A stretch of 64,000 bases of DNA from Vibrio navarrensis (GTDB taxonomy: Bacteria > Pseudomonadota > Gammaproteobacteria > Enterobacterales > Vibrionaceae): contig NZ_JMCG01000002.1 of the NCBI RefSeq assembly GCF_000764325.1, forward strand, positions 248,001-312,000. The letters run 5' to 3'. Positions 8,623 to 18,033 of the stretch are shown piece by piece (within the stretch, counting starts at the first letter, position 1; each line of letters opens with the position of its first letter). A model generated the notes under the pieces. That model was given only the letters and a program-made list of their open reading frames with translations, made no database searches and had not been told where the DNA came from. Made by a program: the position numbers and the translations under genes.

Positions 8623-9312
8623 ATGCAAGATATCATTCAAACTTTAAAAAATCAGCACTTAATCTGGCAAGCCGATCAAACCTCGACTGAGCAGAGTGGC
8701 ATTGTCATAAGCTCAGGCTATACCGAGCTAGATCATCTACTTGGTGGCGGTTTTCCTTCTCACGGCGTGGTGGAGATAGAGTCTCAACTGGCGATTGGCG
8801 AGCTGCGTTTGCTGACATCCTTGTTGCAACAACGCTTCCAAGAAGGCATGGTCGTTTTGCTGCAACCACCAGCTCAGGTTAATGCCGCCTTTTTCGCTTA
8901 CTTAGGCTATCCGTTAGCAGAAACGCTCGTTCTCCTGCCTGACTCGGCCAAAAAAGCATTGTGGGCGGCAGAACAATGTTTAAAAAGTGGCGCTTGTCGC
9001 TGCGTTTTGCTGTGGCAAAACGAGCTTGAAATCCATCAGGTGAAACGGCTCCAAGTTGCCAGTGAACAAGGCGCCAGTCTACTTTTCGTTTTTCGTTTAC
9101 CGCAACCCATGCGTCTTTCATTACCTGTATCACTCAGCCTCACTCTACAGCCAAGACCATTTGGCCTCTGTGTGCAGGTGAAAAAGCGCAAAGGCGGTTG
9201 GTCACGAGGTACCACTGAGATCGACTTTCGGCCACTCTTTACATCGTTAACCTTACCGAGCGCGACGTTACCCGATAGCGTGCTTTCTTTTCCTGTGGTT
9301 CGAGAGGGCTAG
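8623..9312 (+). CDS. imuA: Translesion synthesis accessory protein ImuA
   Basis: ImuA is a RecA/SulA-like protein of the mutagenic translesion apparatus that also contains ImuB and DnaE2. The 229-residue product has the family opening (SSGYTELDHLLGGGFPSHGVVEIE, here in part) and the central PPAQVNAAFFAYLGY and CLKSGACRCVLLW regions. No clear Walker A lysine motif is visible. I start at the ATG at 8623 (MQDIIQTLK) because the upstream extension runs through the SOS box. It is the first gene of an SOS-controlled operon, with imuB 4 bases downstream. Confidence 0.92.
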   Translation: MQDIIQTLKNQHLIWQADQTSTEQSGIVISSGYTELDHLLGGGFPSHGVVEIESQLAIGELRLLTSLLQQRFQEGMVVLLQPPAQVNAAFFAYLGYPLAETLVLLPDSAKKALWAAEQCLKSGACRCVLLWQNELEIHQVKRLQVASEQGASLLFVFRLPQPMRLSLPVSLSLTLQPRPFGLCVQVKKRKGGWSRGTTEIDFRPLFTSLTLPSATLPDSVLSFPVVREG

Positions 9313-9316
9313 TACG

Positions 9317-10720
9317 ATGAATCTATGGCTCTATCTCCATTTTCCCGCTTTGCAATTAGACAGTCTTGCCGAAGCAGAGAAGGACGTTGCAATTGCCATC
9401 GTCAATAAGCACTCTCACCAGGTCATGCAAAGCAATGCGGCCGCCAAAGCAGCCGGAGTTCAGCCTAATATGGGCCTTGCAAGCGCTGCTGCACTTTGTG
9501 CCCATTTGCAGGTCGTGCCTTATGATGCAGACATTGAGAACAATAGGCTCAAAGAGATCGCCCAATGGCTCTATCTGGTGACCGCCGATCTGGTGCTGAT
9601 GCCTCCGCAAGGACTGTTGATCCGCGCTAGCCATATGTTGCAGTTGTACTCTGGCCTCGCAGGTTACTGGCAAGTTTTATCGGCTCATTTAAAACCGCTT
9701 TCACTGCGCTTCCATTATGCTTGTGCTTACTCTCCCCTTGCCGCCATGCTGCTTGCCAAAGCAGGCAATGATTTGCTAAGTGATGATCGTGACGCTATTG
9801 CCCTGCGCTTAGGGCAGCACGATTTGCAATGCACTGAACTGTCCGTTGAAACGGTCGAGAAACTGCGCCGCGTCGGGATTAACACCTTAGCGGATTTATT
9901 GGCTTTGCCTCTTGCAGAGGTTGCACGGCGTTTTGATATCGATCTGGTCAACTATCTCGGTAGGCTGACCGGGCAATTTAAACATCCCGTCGATTTTTAT
10001 CACCCGCCCGCCCATTTTCGCCAAGAACTTGAGCTACTGTATGAGATTGAAAATGTGCAGTGGTTAGAAAAGCCATTGAGTAAGTTATTAAAGCAGCTTG
10101 AAAACCACCTCCGATTACAAGATCAGGTTGCCTATGAATTAGCACTGACATTGCAACAACGCGAAGGACAGCGCAAGCGTGTTATTTTTACTTCAGCACA
10201 AGGAGATTACCTCTGGCACAAGTGGCAAACGCTTGCTTGCCTAACACTGGAATCTTTAACCTTAGACGCCCCCGTAACGCGTTTAACGCTTGAAGTGCAA
10301 AGGCTAGGTGAGCATGGGCTCAATAAAGCGGAGCTGTTTTCAAAATCGACTGGCGTTCTATCCGCTGCTGAGCTTTGTTCGCTGTTGCAGGCTAAACTGG
10401 GTAACGAGGCCGTTGTACAACCTTCCCTTAAGCAAGATCCACGGCCAGAAAAAGCCACCGACTATCGGCCCGTTTTGCAGTCGTCCCCACATCGCCTTCC
10501 TGATTGCCATGCATTGCGACCTAGCTTTCTTCTAACTACTCCTAAGGTTTTGCGCCAACAAGTCGATTTAATTCACGGGCCAGAAAGAGTGGTCAGCGGT
10601 TGGTGGGATGGAGATGATGTAATGCGCGACTACTTCATCGCCCGAACTCATGATGGTCAGTGGCTATGGATCTTTCGCGATCCACAGCAACGCTGGTTTG
10701 TTCACGGACTTTTCTGTTGA
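9317..10720 (+). CDS. imuB: Y-family polymerase-like protein ImuB (inactive)
   Basis: ImuB is a Y-family polymerase relative that acts as a hub, tying ImuA and DnaE2 to the beta clamp. The 467-residue protein keeps the Y-family layout, including the helix-hairpin-helix region LRRVGINTLADLLALPLAEVARRF (part) at about 180-205. However, the N-terminal DxD is replaced by LYLHFPAL, and the second acidic pair (normally SxDE) is replaced by LLIRASHML, so catalysis is not expected. A possible clamp-binding peptide is NKAELF near 336. The C-terminus DPQQRWFVHGLF is typical of ImuB. Its stop codon leads directly into dnaE2. Confidence 0.93.
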   Translation: MNLWLYLHFPALQLDSLAEAEKDVAIAIVNKHSHQVMQSNAAAKAAGVQPNMGLASAAALCAHLQVVPYDADIENNRLKEIAQWLYLVTADLVLMPPQGLLIRASHMLQLYSGLAGYWQVLSAHLKPLSLRFHYACAYSPLAAMLLAKAGNDLLSDDRDAIALRLGQHDLQCTELSVETVEKLRRVGINTLADLLALPLAEVARRFDIDLVNYLGRLTGQFKHPVDFYHPPAHFRQELELLYEIENVQWLEKPLSKLLKQLENHLRLQDQVAYELALTLQQREGQRKRVIFTSAQGDYLWHKWQTLACLTLESLTLDAPVTRLTLEVQRLGEHGLNKAELFSKSTGVLSAAELCSLLQAKLGNEAVVQPSLKQDPRPEKATDYRPVLQSSPHRLPDCHALRPSFLLTTPKVLRQQVDLIHGPERVVSGWWDGDDVMRDYFIARTHDGQWLWIFRDPQQRWFVHGLFC

Positions 10721-10726
10721 TTGACG

Positions 10727-13700
10727 ATGCTTTACGCCGAACTTTTTTGCCAAAGTAACTTCTCTTTCCTCACTGGCGCTTCGCATCCAGAAGAACTGGT
10801 TTTACAAGCGGATTTTCTCCGTTATCACGCCATTGCCATCACCGATGAATGCTCACTAGCTGGTGTTGTGCGAGCTCATACCGCGATCAAAGAGCATCAA
10901 CTCAGCATCCGTCAGATAGTTGGCAGCATGTTTTGGTTAAGCGGTGAGTGCCAATGCCTGTTGTTGTGCCCAGACCGCCTTGCGTATGCTGAGTTATGCC
11001 GGATTATTACTAACGCCAGAAGACGCTGCACTAAAGGAGAATACCAGTTATCGGAGTGGGATTTGATGTCTGCCAAGCACTGTTTGATCCTTTGGTTGCC
11101 TTGTGGGAAAAGCCGCGATCTGCATTGGGGAAGATGGTTGCAACGCTACCATACTTCCCGGCTCTGGATCGGGTTGCAAAGACATCTGCACCATGACGAC
11201 CAAACGTACCGCGAGCATTGTCTATCTCTCGCCAAAGAGCTCAATCTACCCATCACCGCTTGTGGCGGCGTACTCATGCATCACAGCGAACGTTTGCCCT
11301 TACAACACACCTTAACGGCCATTCGCCAAGGCTGCACTGTCGAAGAGCTGGGGGCGGATAGATTAACCAATGCCGAGCGCAGTTTGCGCGATGCCGGGAA
11401 ACTGCAAAAGCTCTTCAAAGCCGAATGGCTAGCCGAAAGTGTACAGATTGCTAAACGCTGTACCTTCAGCCTTGATGAGCTGAGATATCAATACCCAAGT
11501 GAACTGATCCCTGATGGCTTTACCCCCGACGGCTATTTACAGCACCTCGTCCATGCGGGCAAATATCGCCGTTTTCCCAACGGCGTACCTGCTCATATCG
11601 AGGAGACCATTAGCAAAGAATTGGCATTAATCAAAGAGCTCCAATACGCCTTTTTCTTCCTCACCATTCACGACATCGTGATGTTTGCCAAACGGCAGAA
11701 CATTCTTTATCAAGGCCGGGGCTCAGCTGCGAATTCTATCGTGTGTTATTGCTTGGAAATTACCTCGGTCGATCCTCGTCAAATCTCGGTCTTGTTCGAA
11801 CGTTTTATTAGCAAAGGACGTAATGAACCGCCTGATATTGACGTGGATTTTGAACATGAACGCCGCGAAGAGGTTATCCAATACGTTTACCGCAAATATG
11901 GTCGAGAGCGAGCAGCGATAGCTGCAACCGTGATCACCTACCGCTTCAAAAGCGCACTGCGAGAAGTGGGTAAAGCGCTTGGGCTGGAAGAGACTCAGCT
12001 AGAGTTTTTTATTAAAAACATTAATCGCCGCGATCGCTCGCTCGGCTGGCAGGCACAAATTGTTGAACTTGGCCTCAAGCCTGATTCACTTAAAGGGCAG
12101 CATTTTATTCACTTGGTTAACGAGATTATTGGCTTTCCCAGACATCTCTCTCAGCATGTGGGCGGCTTTGTCATCTCCGCAGGCCCACTGTATGAGCTAG
12201 TACCGGTGGAAAACGCGGCGATGCCGGAAAGAACGATCATTCAATGGGATAAAGACGATCTTGAAAGCCTGCGGCTACTGAAAGTCGACATACTGGCGCT
12301 AGGCATGCTGACGGCGATCCGACGCTGCTTTCAATTGATTCAACATCACCATCACCGTACGCTTTCCCTCGCCAAGATCACCCGCCTGCAAGACGATCCT
12401 CAGGTGTACAAGATGATCCAACGTGCTGATACGATTGGTGTCTTCCAGATTGAATCACGTGCTCAAATGAGCATGCTGCCACGCTTAAAACCAGCCAATT
12501 ATTATGACTTGGTGATCCAAATTGCGATTGTTCGCCCAGGGCCAATCCAAGGGGATATGGTCCACCCATTTTTAAAACGGCGGCGCAAAGAAGAAGCCGT
12601 GACTTACCCATCCAAAGAGGTACAAGCGGTATTAGAACGCACTTTAGGTGTGCCAATATTTCAAGAGCAAGTGATCAAACTGGCGATGGTCGCCGCAGGC
12701 TTTAGCGGCGGTGAAGCAGACCAGCTACGTCGTGCGATGGCCGCTTGGAAGAAAAATGGTAGCGTGTTCAAATTTAAATCGAAACTTATCAATGGCATGC
12801 TTGAGCGCGGCTATGAAGCGCAATTTGCCGAACGAATTTTTGAACAAATTTGCGGCTTTGGCGAGTATGGCTTTCCTGAAAGTCATTCTGCCTCTTTTGC
12901 GGTACTCGCCTACTGCTCCGCCTGGCTCAAACATTACTACCCTGCTGAATTTTATACGGCTTTACTCAACAGCTTACCGATGGGTTTTTACAGTGCATCA
13001 CAACTTATTCAAGATGCGCAGCGACATGGTATCGAGGTGTTGCCTGTGTGCGTTAACGGCTCTGAAAAGCAGCACACTCTCGTACGTGTTGGGCAAAGGC
13101 CGCTTGCGATTCGCTTAGGGCTGAGTTTAGTCAAAGGGCTAAGCGAAGAAGGAATCCGTCGGCTGATCCAGCACCGCCCGGCACAAGGTTACCAGACGAT
13201 TAATGCGGTCAAGCAGACACTTAATCACCAGCGAGATATGGAAAGTTTGGCGTCGGCCAACGCACTGCACAGCATTTCTGGAAATCGCTATCAGACTCGC
13301 TGGCAAGTGATGGACTCACTGAGCGACTTACCCCTATTTTCCAGCATGCTAAGTAGTGACCACTCGCTTCACTCCACGCCGAGTGACTACCAGAATTTGA
13401 TTGAAGATTTTGCATCCACGGGCGTTTCTCTTGGCCAACATCCCATCACTATGTTGTCACGGGCCGGAATGTTGCCCAAATTCGTACGTTGTCAGGAGCT
13501 AAGCCAGCTTTCTCATCGCTCTGCCGTAACCGTCGCAGGTTTGGTAACGGGTCGCCAAGCACCGGGAACCGCGACGGGCGTTACTTTTGTCACCCTAGAA
13601 GATGATACTGGTAATATTAACGTGGTCGTTTGGCAAGCCACTGCAAGAGCGCAAAAGCACGCTTATCTTTCTGCAAAGGCATTGATGGTGAAAGGCATTT

Positions 13701-13801
13701 TAGAAAGAGAGGGCGAGGTAATTCATGTAATTGCAGGCAAGCTCATCGACCTGACACCACATCTGGCAGAACTGAGTACTCACTCGCGTGACTTTCACTA
13801 A
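10727..13801 (+). CDS. dnaE2: Error-prone DNA polymerase III alpha homologue DnaE2
   Basis: A C-family polymerase that copies past lesions after SOS induction, with ImuA and ImuB. The 1024-residue protein has an N-terminal PHP domain (YAELFCQSNFSF; the usual metal-binding His positions are partly lost), a palm with PDIDVDF (two catalytic Asp) and KVDILALG (third Asp), a helix-hairpin-helix region, and a C-terminal OB fold (VTFVTLEDDTGNINVVV). Its length is shorter than DnaE1 (about 1160) and usual for DnaE2. The ATG at 10727 lies 6 bases after the imuB stop with little Shine-Dalgarno, suggesting translational coupling. Some copies of this operon move between genomes, but base use here looks like its neighbours. 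Confidence 0.96.
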   Translation: MLYAELFCQSNFSFLTGASHPEELVLQADFLRYHAIAITDECSLAGVVRAHTAIKEHQLSIRQIVGSMFWLSGECQCLLLCPDRLAYAELCRIITNARRRCTKGEYQLSEWDLMSAKHCLILWLPCGKSRDLHWGRWLQRYHTSRLWIGLQRHLHHDDQTYREHCLSLAKELNLPITACGGVLMHHSERLPLQHTLTAIRQGCTVEELGADRLTNAERSLRDAGKLQKLFKAEWLAESVQIAKRCTFSLDELRYQYPSELIPDGFTPDGYLQHLVHAGKYRRFPNGVPAHIEETISKELALIKELQYAFFFLTIHDIVMFAKRQNILYQGRGSAANSIVCYCLEITSVDPRQISVLFERFISKGRNEPPDIDVDFEHERREEVIQYVYRKYGRERAAIAATVITYRFKSALREVGKALGLEETQLEFFIKNINRRDRSLGWQAQIVELGLKPDSLKGQHFIHLVNEIIGFPRHLSQHVGGFVISAGPLYELVPVENAAMPERTIIQWDKDDLESLRLLKVDILALGMLTAIRRCFQLIQHHHHRTLSLAKITRLQDDPQVYKMIQRADTIGVFQIESRAQMSMLPRLKPANYYDLVIQIAIVRPGPIQGDMVHPFLKRRRKEEAVTYPSKEVQAVLERTLGVPIFQEQVIKLAMVAAGFSGGEADQLRRAMAAWKKNGSVFKFKSKLINGMLERGYEAQFAERIFEQICGFGEYGFPESHSASFAVLAYCSAWLKHYYPAEFYTALLNSLPMGFYSASQLIQDAQRHGIEVLPVCVNGSEKQHTLVRVGQRPLAIRLGLSLVKGLSEEGIRRLIQHRPAQGYQTINAVKQTLNHQRDMESLASANALHSISGNRYQTRWQVMDSLSDLPLFSSMLSSDHSLHSTPSDYQNLIEDFASTGVSLGQHPITMLSRAGMLPKFVRCQELSQLSHRSAVTVAGLVTGRQAPGTATGVTFVTLEDDTGNINVVVWQATARAQKHAYLSAKALMVKGILEREGEVIHVIAGKLIDLTPHLAELSTHSRDFH

Positions 13802-13852
13802 TCCATATCTCGCGGCGAAGACACTCTTTTTGTACCTAAGAAACATGCATCA

Positions 13853-13879
13853 AAAAAGGAAGCGCTCGCTTCCTTTCTG
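13853..13879 (-). terminator. Terminator between dnaE2 and cheV (convergent)
   Basis: AAAGGAAGC and GCTTCCTTT form a 9-bp stem with loop GCTC. The minus-strand side ends in TTTTTTG, serving cheV. The plus-strand side has only TTTC, so it is weaker for the imu operon. Confidence 0.75.
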
Positions 13880-13904
13880 GTGATGTGCAACAAATCTGAG
13901 GCAC

Positions 13905-14846
13905 TTATAGGATTTCTCGCAAGCGGTCTTGCGCGACTTCCACCAGCAAGTCTGGTTGGAACTTGGAGATGAAGCGGTCACAACCCACTTTCTTCACCAT
14001 GGCTTCATTAAAACTGCCACTGAGTGATGTGTTTAAGGTGATGAAGAGTTTGGCCATTCTTGGATCGCTTCGCACTTCGTGTGTCAGCTTATAGCCATCC
14101 ATTTCCGGCATTTCGGCGTCGGTAATCATCAACAGTAACTCTTTGGTCAAGTCCTTGCCTTCATCACACCAGGATTTCAATAATCTCAGTGCTTCGAGGC
14201 CATCACGGCACTCAATAATATTCAGACCGAGCTGCGAAAGTGTATCGCGGATCTGATTACGCGCGGTTGAAGAGTCATCCACAACCAACACATTGCGCCC
14301 AACCATGTTTTTGACCAGTTTCTCATCAAGCACTTCCTCTGAGATGGACACGTCGTAGTCGACAATTTCCGCCAACACTTTTTCCACATCGATGATTTCG
14401 ACAATCTGTGTTTTGTCGCCCTCTTTCACTTGCGTAATGGCGGTGAGGTAATTGCTGCGTCCGGACGTTTTTGGCGGCGGCTGAATTTCGGTCCACGCGG
14501 TGTTAATAATGTTGCGTACCTGTCCTACCAAGAAGCCTTGTACCGTACGGTTATACTCCGTAATGATCAGGTTTTCTTCTTGACCAGCCATTTGCGAAGG
14601 TGGAAAACCGATAGAGCGTCTAAGATCAATGACAGGCACAGGCTCACCACGCAACGATGCAACACCGCGAATGTTGTAATGCGCGCCAGGCAGTTTAGTG
14701 AGAGGAGGCACTTTCATCACCTCTTTCACTTTAAACACGTTGATTGCAAATAACTGACGGCTATTCAAACTGAACAGCAAAAGCTCCAGACGGTTTTCGC
14801 CGACCAGATTGGTTCGCTGGTCTACAGTATTTAAAACTCCAGACAT
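13905..14846 (-). CDS. cheV: Chemotaxis coupling protein CheV
   Basis: CheV couples chemoreceptors to CheA and adjusts sensitivity by phosphorylation. The 313 residues comprise an N-terminal CheW domain (about 15-165, with LLFSLNSRQLFAINVFKVKEV in part and VPVIDLRRSIG) and a C-terminal receiver domain (about 185-313). The receiver shows the acidic pair in VLVVDDSS, the phospho-acceptor Asp in ITDAEMPEMDGY and the conserved Lys in FISKFQPD, so it should be functional. The ATG at 14846 has AGGATG 6 bases upstream. It stands alone, away from other che genes; Vibrio genomes carry several cheV copies, so this is one of them. Confidence 0.95.
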   Translation of the reverse strand: MSGVLNTVDQRTNLVGENRLELLLFSLNSRQLFAINVFKVKEVMKVPPLTKLPGAHYNIRGVASLRGEPVPVIDLRRSIGFPPSQMAGQEENLIITEYNRTVQGFLVGQVRNIINTAWTEIQPPPKTSGRSNYLTAITQVKEGDKTQIVEIIDVEKVLAEIVDYDVSISEEVLDEKLVKNMVGRNVLVVDDSSTARNQIRDTLSQLGLNIIECRDGLEALRLLKSWCDEGKDLTKELLLMITDAEMPEMDGYKLTHEVRSDPRMAKLFITLNTSLSGSFNEAMVKKVGCDRFISKFQPDLLVEVAQDRLREIL

Positions 14847-15062
14847 ACAACATCCTAAATGGGTTAAAACTCTATTAAAAATAGCCTAAAAAATGCAAGC
14901 CATAGCAAAAGTACATGAATGAAAAATAGATAGCAATCAACTTGCCTGATTTGGGATAAGCAGCTCACTAAACCTGGCGTAAGAGCAATAGCGAGATGCG
15001 AGAGAATTGAAATTTCATAACAACAGCATTGGCCTGACGCTTATTCAGGCCAAAATGGGTCG

Positions 15063-16280
15063 TTAACCTTCGACGACCTTCATCAGCAATAAACCATCGT
15101 AAAGCGCCTGTTTAATTAACGCTGCCCCGGGCATGGTCGCCTGCTTATAAAAGCGTGATTCGACTAACTCAAGATCTTGGTGATAAACGGGCAAGCTCTG
15201 CTCTTCAATACATTGGCGAATCGAGGGATACAGTACGTCTTTGGCTTGGTTAATGACTCCGCCAATAAGAATTTTTTCTGGGTTAAATAAGTTAATGACG
15301 ATAGCAATCGCTGAGCCCAAATAGCGGCCAAGTTTTTCAATCACAGCGACACACAGCGGATCGCCATTCGCCGCCGCTTCACAAACGCTCTCAATGGTGA
15401 TCTCTTCCATGCCAGACAAAATGGATTCTTCTCCCTGAGCGATACGTTCAAACACCTCTTGGCGTATGGCTTGTGAACTGGCCACCGTCTCTAAACAGCC
15501 TCGGTTTCCACAATGGCACTGACGGCCGTTGGGATCTATCTGAATATGACCCAACTCACCAATGTTGCCATGCCGTCCTTGCAGTACTCGACCGTCTAGG
15601 ATGATCCCAGCGCCAAGACCGTGGTGAATCGAAATCAATACGGAGTTCTCATTTTCTTGCGAGTGACCAAACAACTTTTCGGCCAACGCCCAAGCGCGGG
15701 TGTCATTAGCGATAAAAACAGGTAATCCGGTGGCCTTATAGATTTCAGGGCCCAATGCGAGATTTTCAACATTGTAATGGGGCATTTGCAGCACAATGCC
15801 TTGCTCAGAATTGACCAAGCCAGGTAGCGTAATCGCGATACTGGTAACGCGATCGAGCTGCTCTGCATACGTTTGAAAGAATTCTTCGATTTCGTGTAGA
15901 AGGCGGGCTAACACATCCTCTTGATCGCGTTCATGAATATCGATTTTGGTATCAATAAGCACTTCGCCGCCCAACTCGTGGAGTGCAATCGTCAGATAGC
16001 CGCGGCCTAACCGCATCGAGAGAAATTGCCAACCGGCGTTATTTACCTGAAGCCCAACCGCCGGGCGCCCACGACTGGTCGCTTCCTGCACTGTTGTTTC
16101 ATGCACAAGATGCGCTTCGATCAACTCGCGGGTGATTTTTGTGATGCTCGCTGGTGCCAGTTGGCTTTCTTTGGATAAGTCTATCCGGGAAATTGGCCCT
16201 TTGAGATCAATCAGTTTATATACACGACCAGCATTGATCTGTTTGATATGATCAATATGGCCCGGTTGAGCCATGTACAT
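15063..16280 (-). CDS. mlc: ROK-family transcriptional repressor Mlc
   Basis: Mlc represses ptsG and other sugar genes and is sequestered by dephosphorylated PtsG when glucose is transported. The 405 residues show an N-terminal winged helix (about 12-70, RVYKLIDLKGPISRIDLSK in part, matching the ROK repressor pattern), a ROK fold with ISIHHGLGAGIILDG at about 215-230, and the zinc site CHCGNRGCLE at about 257-266. The start is the ATG at 16280 (MYMAQPGHIDH), which has GGAG 6 bases upstream. Another ATG follows two codons later. It diverges from pykA, the same arrangement as in V. cholerae. The ptsG gene lies 6.4 kb away with dyads upstream of it. Confidence 0.93.
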   Translation of the reverse strand: MYMAQPGHIDHIKQINAGRVYKLIDLKGPISRIDLSKESQLAPASITKITRELIEAHLVHETTVQEATSRGRPAVGLQVNNAGWQFLSMRLGRGYLTIALHELGGEVLIDTKIDIHERDQEDVLARLLHEIEEFFQTYAEQLDRVTSIAITLPGLVNSEQGIVLQMPHYNVENLALGPEIYKATGLPVFIANDTRAWALAEKLFGHSQENENSVLISIHHGLGAGIILDGRVLQGRHGNIGELGHIQIDPNGRQCHCGNRGCLETVASSQAIRQEVFERIAQGEESILSGMEEITIESVCEAAANGDPLCVAVIEKLGRYLGSAIAIVINLFNPEKILIGGVINQAKDVLYPSIRQCIEEQSLPVYHQDLELVESRFYKQATMPGAALIKQALYDGLLLMKVVEG

Positions 16281-16542
16281 CTTGCACTCCAACATTCTAT
16301 AACTGGGTAATTTTTTTACTTTGCGAAGTAATTGTGAAGTGAATTGATATAACCCCGTGACAAGCATCACGTATAAACATGAATCTTTGTGTATTCAATC
16401 AAATATCCACAAATTAGTCGCTGGTAGATCTATTCTTGGATAACTTATTTTTAAATGAAAAATTTCCTGTAACGCTGGAAAGTCAGCCATAAACCGACCA
16501 CGCTTCTCAATAGAAAGTGTCACACACATTCCTGGAGTCTCT
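16281..16542. promoter_or_regulatory. Divergent promoter region mlc/pykA
   Basis: This 262-base AT-rich spacer lies between the divergent starts of mlc and pykA. It includes the inverted repeat ATTTTT-N5-AAAAAT at 16447-16463, which could be an operator. I see no clear -35/-10 pair that I would assign. Confidence 0.4.
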
Positions 16543-17991
16543 ATGACCAGCAAGCTTAGAAGAACAAAAATTGTCACTACATTAGGCCCTTCAACTGACA
16601 AAGGTAATAATTTGGAAGAGATAATCCGCGCAGGAGCCAACGTAGTGCGGATGAATTTCTCACACGGCAGTACAGAGGATCACAAACAACGTGCGGAAAA
16701 AGTGCGCACCATTGCGGCTAAATTAGGCAAACAGGTAGCGATTTTGGGTGATTTGCAAGGCCCAAAAATTCGTGTATCGACGTTTAAAGAAGGCAAAATA
16801 GAACTCAATGTCGGCGACCGATTTACGTTAGACAGCGACCTACCCAAAGGCGAAGGGGATCAATACTCGGTCGGTCTCGATTATAAAGCTTTACCAAGAG
16901 ATGTTGGGCTAAATGATATTCTGCTGCTGGATGATGGCAGAGTGCAATTGCAGGTATTAAACGTCGAGGGAAATCGAGTTCATACCGAAGTGATTGTCGG
17001 CGGACCGCTCTCCAACAACAAAGGCATCAACAAAAAAGGCGGCGGTTTATCGGCTGACGCACTCACTGAAAAAGACAAACAAGACATCCTAACGGCCGCT
17101 GAAATCCAAGTGGATTACTTAGCCATCTCGTTTCCTCGCAATGGTGAAGACATGAATTACGCCAGACGCCTCGCTCGGGATGCCGGATTAGAGGCCAAGC
17201 TGGTGGCTAAAGTGGAACGGGCTGAAACGGTTAAGAATGACGAAAATATCGATGACATCATCATGGCTTCCGATGTGATCATGGTGGCTCGCGGCGATTT
17301 GGGGGTTGAAATTGGCGACCCTGAATTAATCGGTGTGCAGAAAAAGCTGATCCGCCGCGCCAAAGAACTCAATCGCGTGGTGATTACTGCGACACAAATG
17401 ATGGAGTCCATGATCGAAAACCCCATGCCGACACGCGCCGAAGTCATGGACGTCGCTAACGCGGTTCTCGATGGAACCGATGCGGTGATGCTCTCTGGCG
17501 AAACCGCCGCGGGGAAATACCCGGTTGAGACCGTTCGTTCCATGGCGGAAGTGTGCATCGGCGCAGAGAAGATGATTGAAGCAGGTACGCAAAACTACCG
17601 AATTGATAAATCGTTCGCCACCGCTGAAGAAACCATTGCCATGTCCACCATTTATGCAGCCAACCATATGGAGGGAGTTAAAGCGATGGTCACCTTAACG
17701 GAATCTGGTCGCACCGCGCTGATGACATCTAGACTTAACTCTCTACTGCCCATCTTTGCTCTATCGCCTAACGAACGCACTCTCAATCGCTGTTCGCTCT
17801 ATCGCGGTGTCACACCCGTTTTCTTTGATACCAAAGTGGAGACAGGCTTCGATGTTGCGCTTGCGGCACTCAATACGCTAAGAAAGAAAAAATTGTTGGA
17901 ATTTGGCGACCTAGTAATTATCACCCAAGGTGACATTATGGATGTAGAAGGCTCGACCAACTGTATGCGCATCTTACCTGTGTTCGAATAA
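16543..17991 (+). CDS. pykA: Pyruvate kinase II
   Basis: Catalyses phosphoenolpyruvate plus ADP to pyruvate plus ATP, the last step of glycolysis. The 482-residue protein opens with [13 protein letters not shown], has the substrate motif RMNFSHGS and the catalytic signature [12 protein letters not shown], and later [10 protein letters not shown] and [14 protein letters not shown] sequence (here [15 protein letters not shown]). The length and the SETAAGKYP segment favour the PykA (AMP-activated) type over PykF. The start ATG has TGGAG about 8 bases upstream. It diverges from mlc. Confidence 0.96.
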   Translation: MTSKLRRTKIVTTLGPSTDKGNNLEEIIRAGANVVRMNFSHGSTEDHKQRAEKVRTIAAKLGKQVAILGDLQGPKIRVSTFKEGKIELNVGDRFTLDSDLPKGEGDQYSVGLDYKALPRDVGLNDILLLDDGRVQLQVLNVEGNRVHTEVIVGGPLSNNKGINKKGGGLSADALTEKDKQDILTAAEIQVDYLAISFPRNGEDMNYARRLARDAGLEAKLVAKVERAETVKNDENIDDIIMASDVIMVARGDLGVEIGDPELIGVQKKLIRRAKELNRVVITATQMMESMIENPMPTRAEVMDVANAVLDGTDAVMLSGETAAGKYPVETVRSMAEVCIGAEKMIEAGTQNYRIDKSFATAEETIAMSTIYAANHMEGVKAMVTLTESGRTALMTSRLNSLLPIFALSPNERTLNRCSLYRGVTPVFFDTKVETGFDVALAALNTLRKKKLLEFGDLVIITQGDIMDVEGSTNCMRILPVFE

Positions 17992-18009
17992 GCTTTGCTT
18001 TAGTGATGG

Positions 18010-18033
18010 GAAAGCCAGTGATTACTGGCTTTC
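18010..18033. terminator. Hairpin at pykA/patatin convergent ends
   Basis: GAAAGCCAGT and ACTGGCTTTC form a perfect 10-bp stem with a 4-base loop. It overlaps the last codons of the patatin gene. There is no T-run on the plus side, so it may act as a 3' stabiliser as much as a terminator. Confidence 0.5.

Noticed and set aside
12711..13118. 135-residue ORF within dnaE2
   Set aside because: It is an out-of-frame shadow of the polymerase gene.
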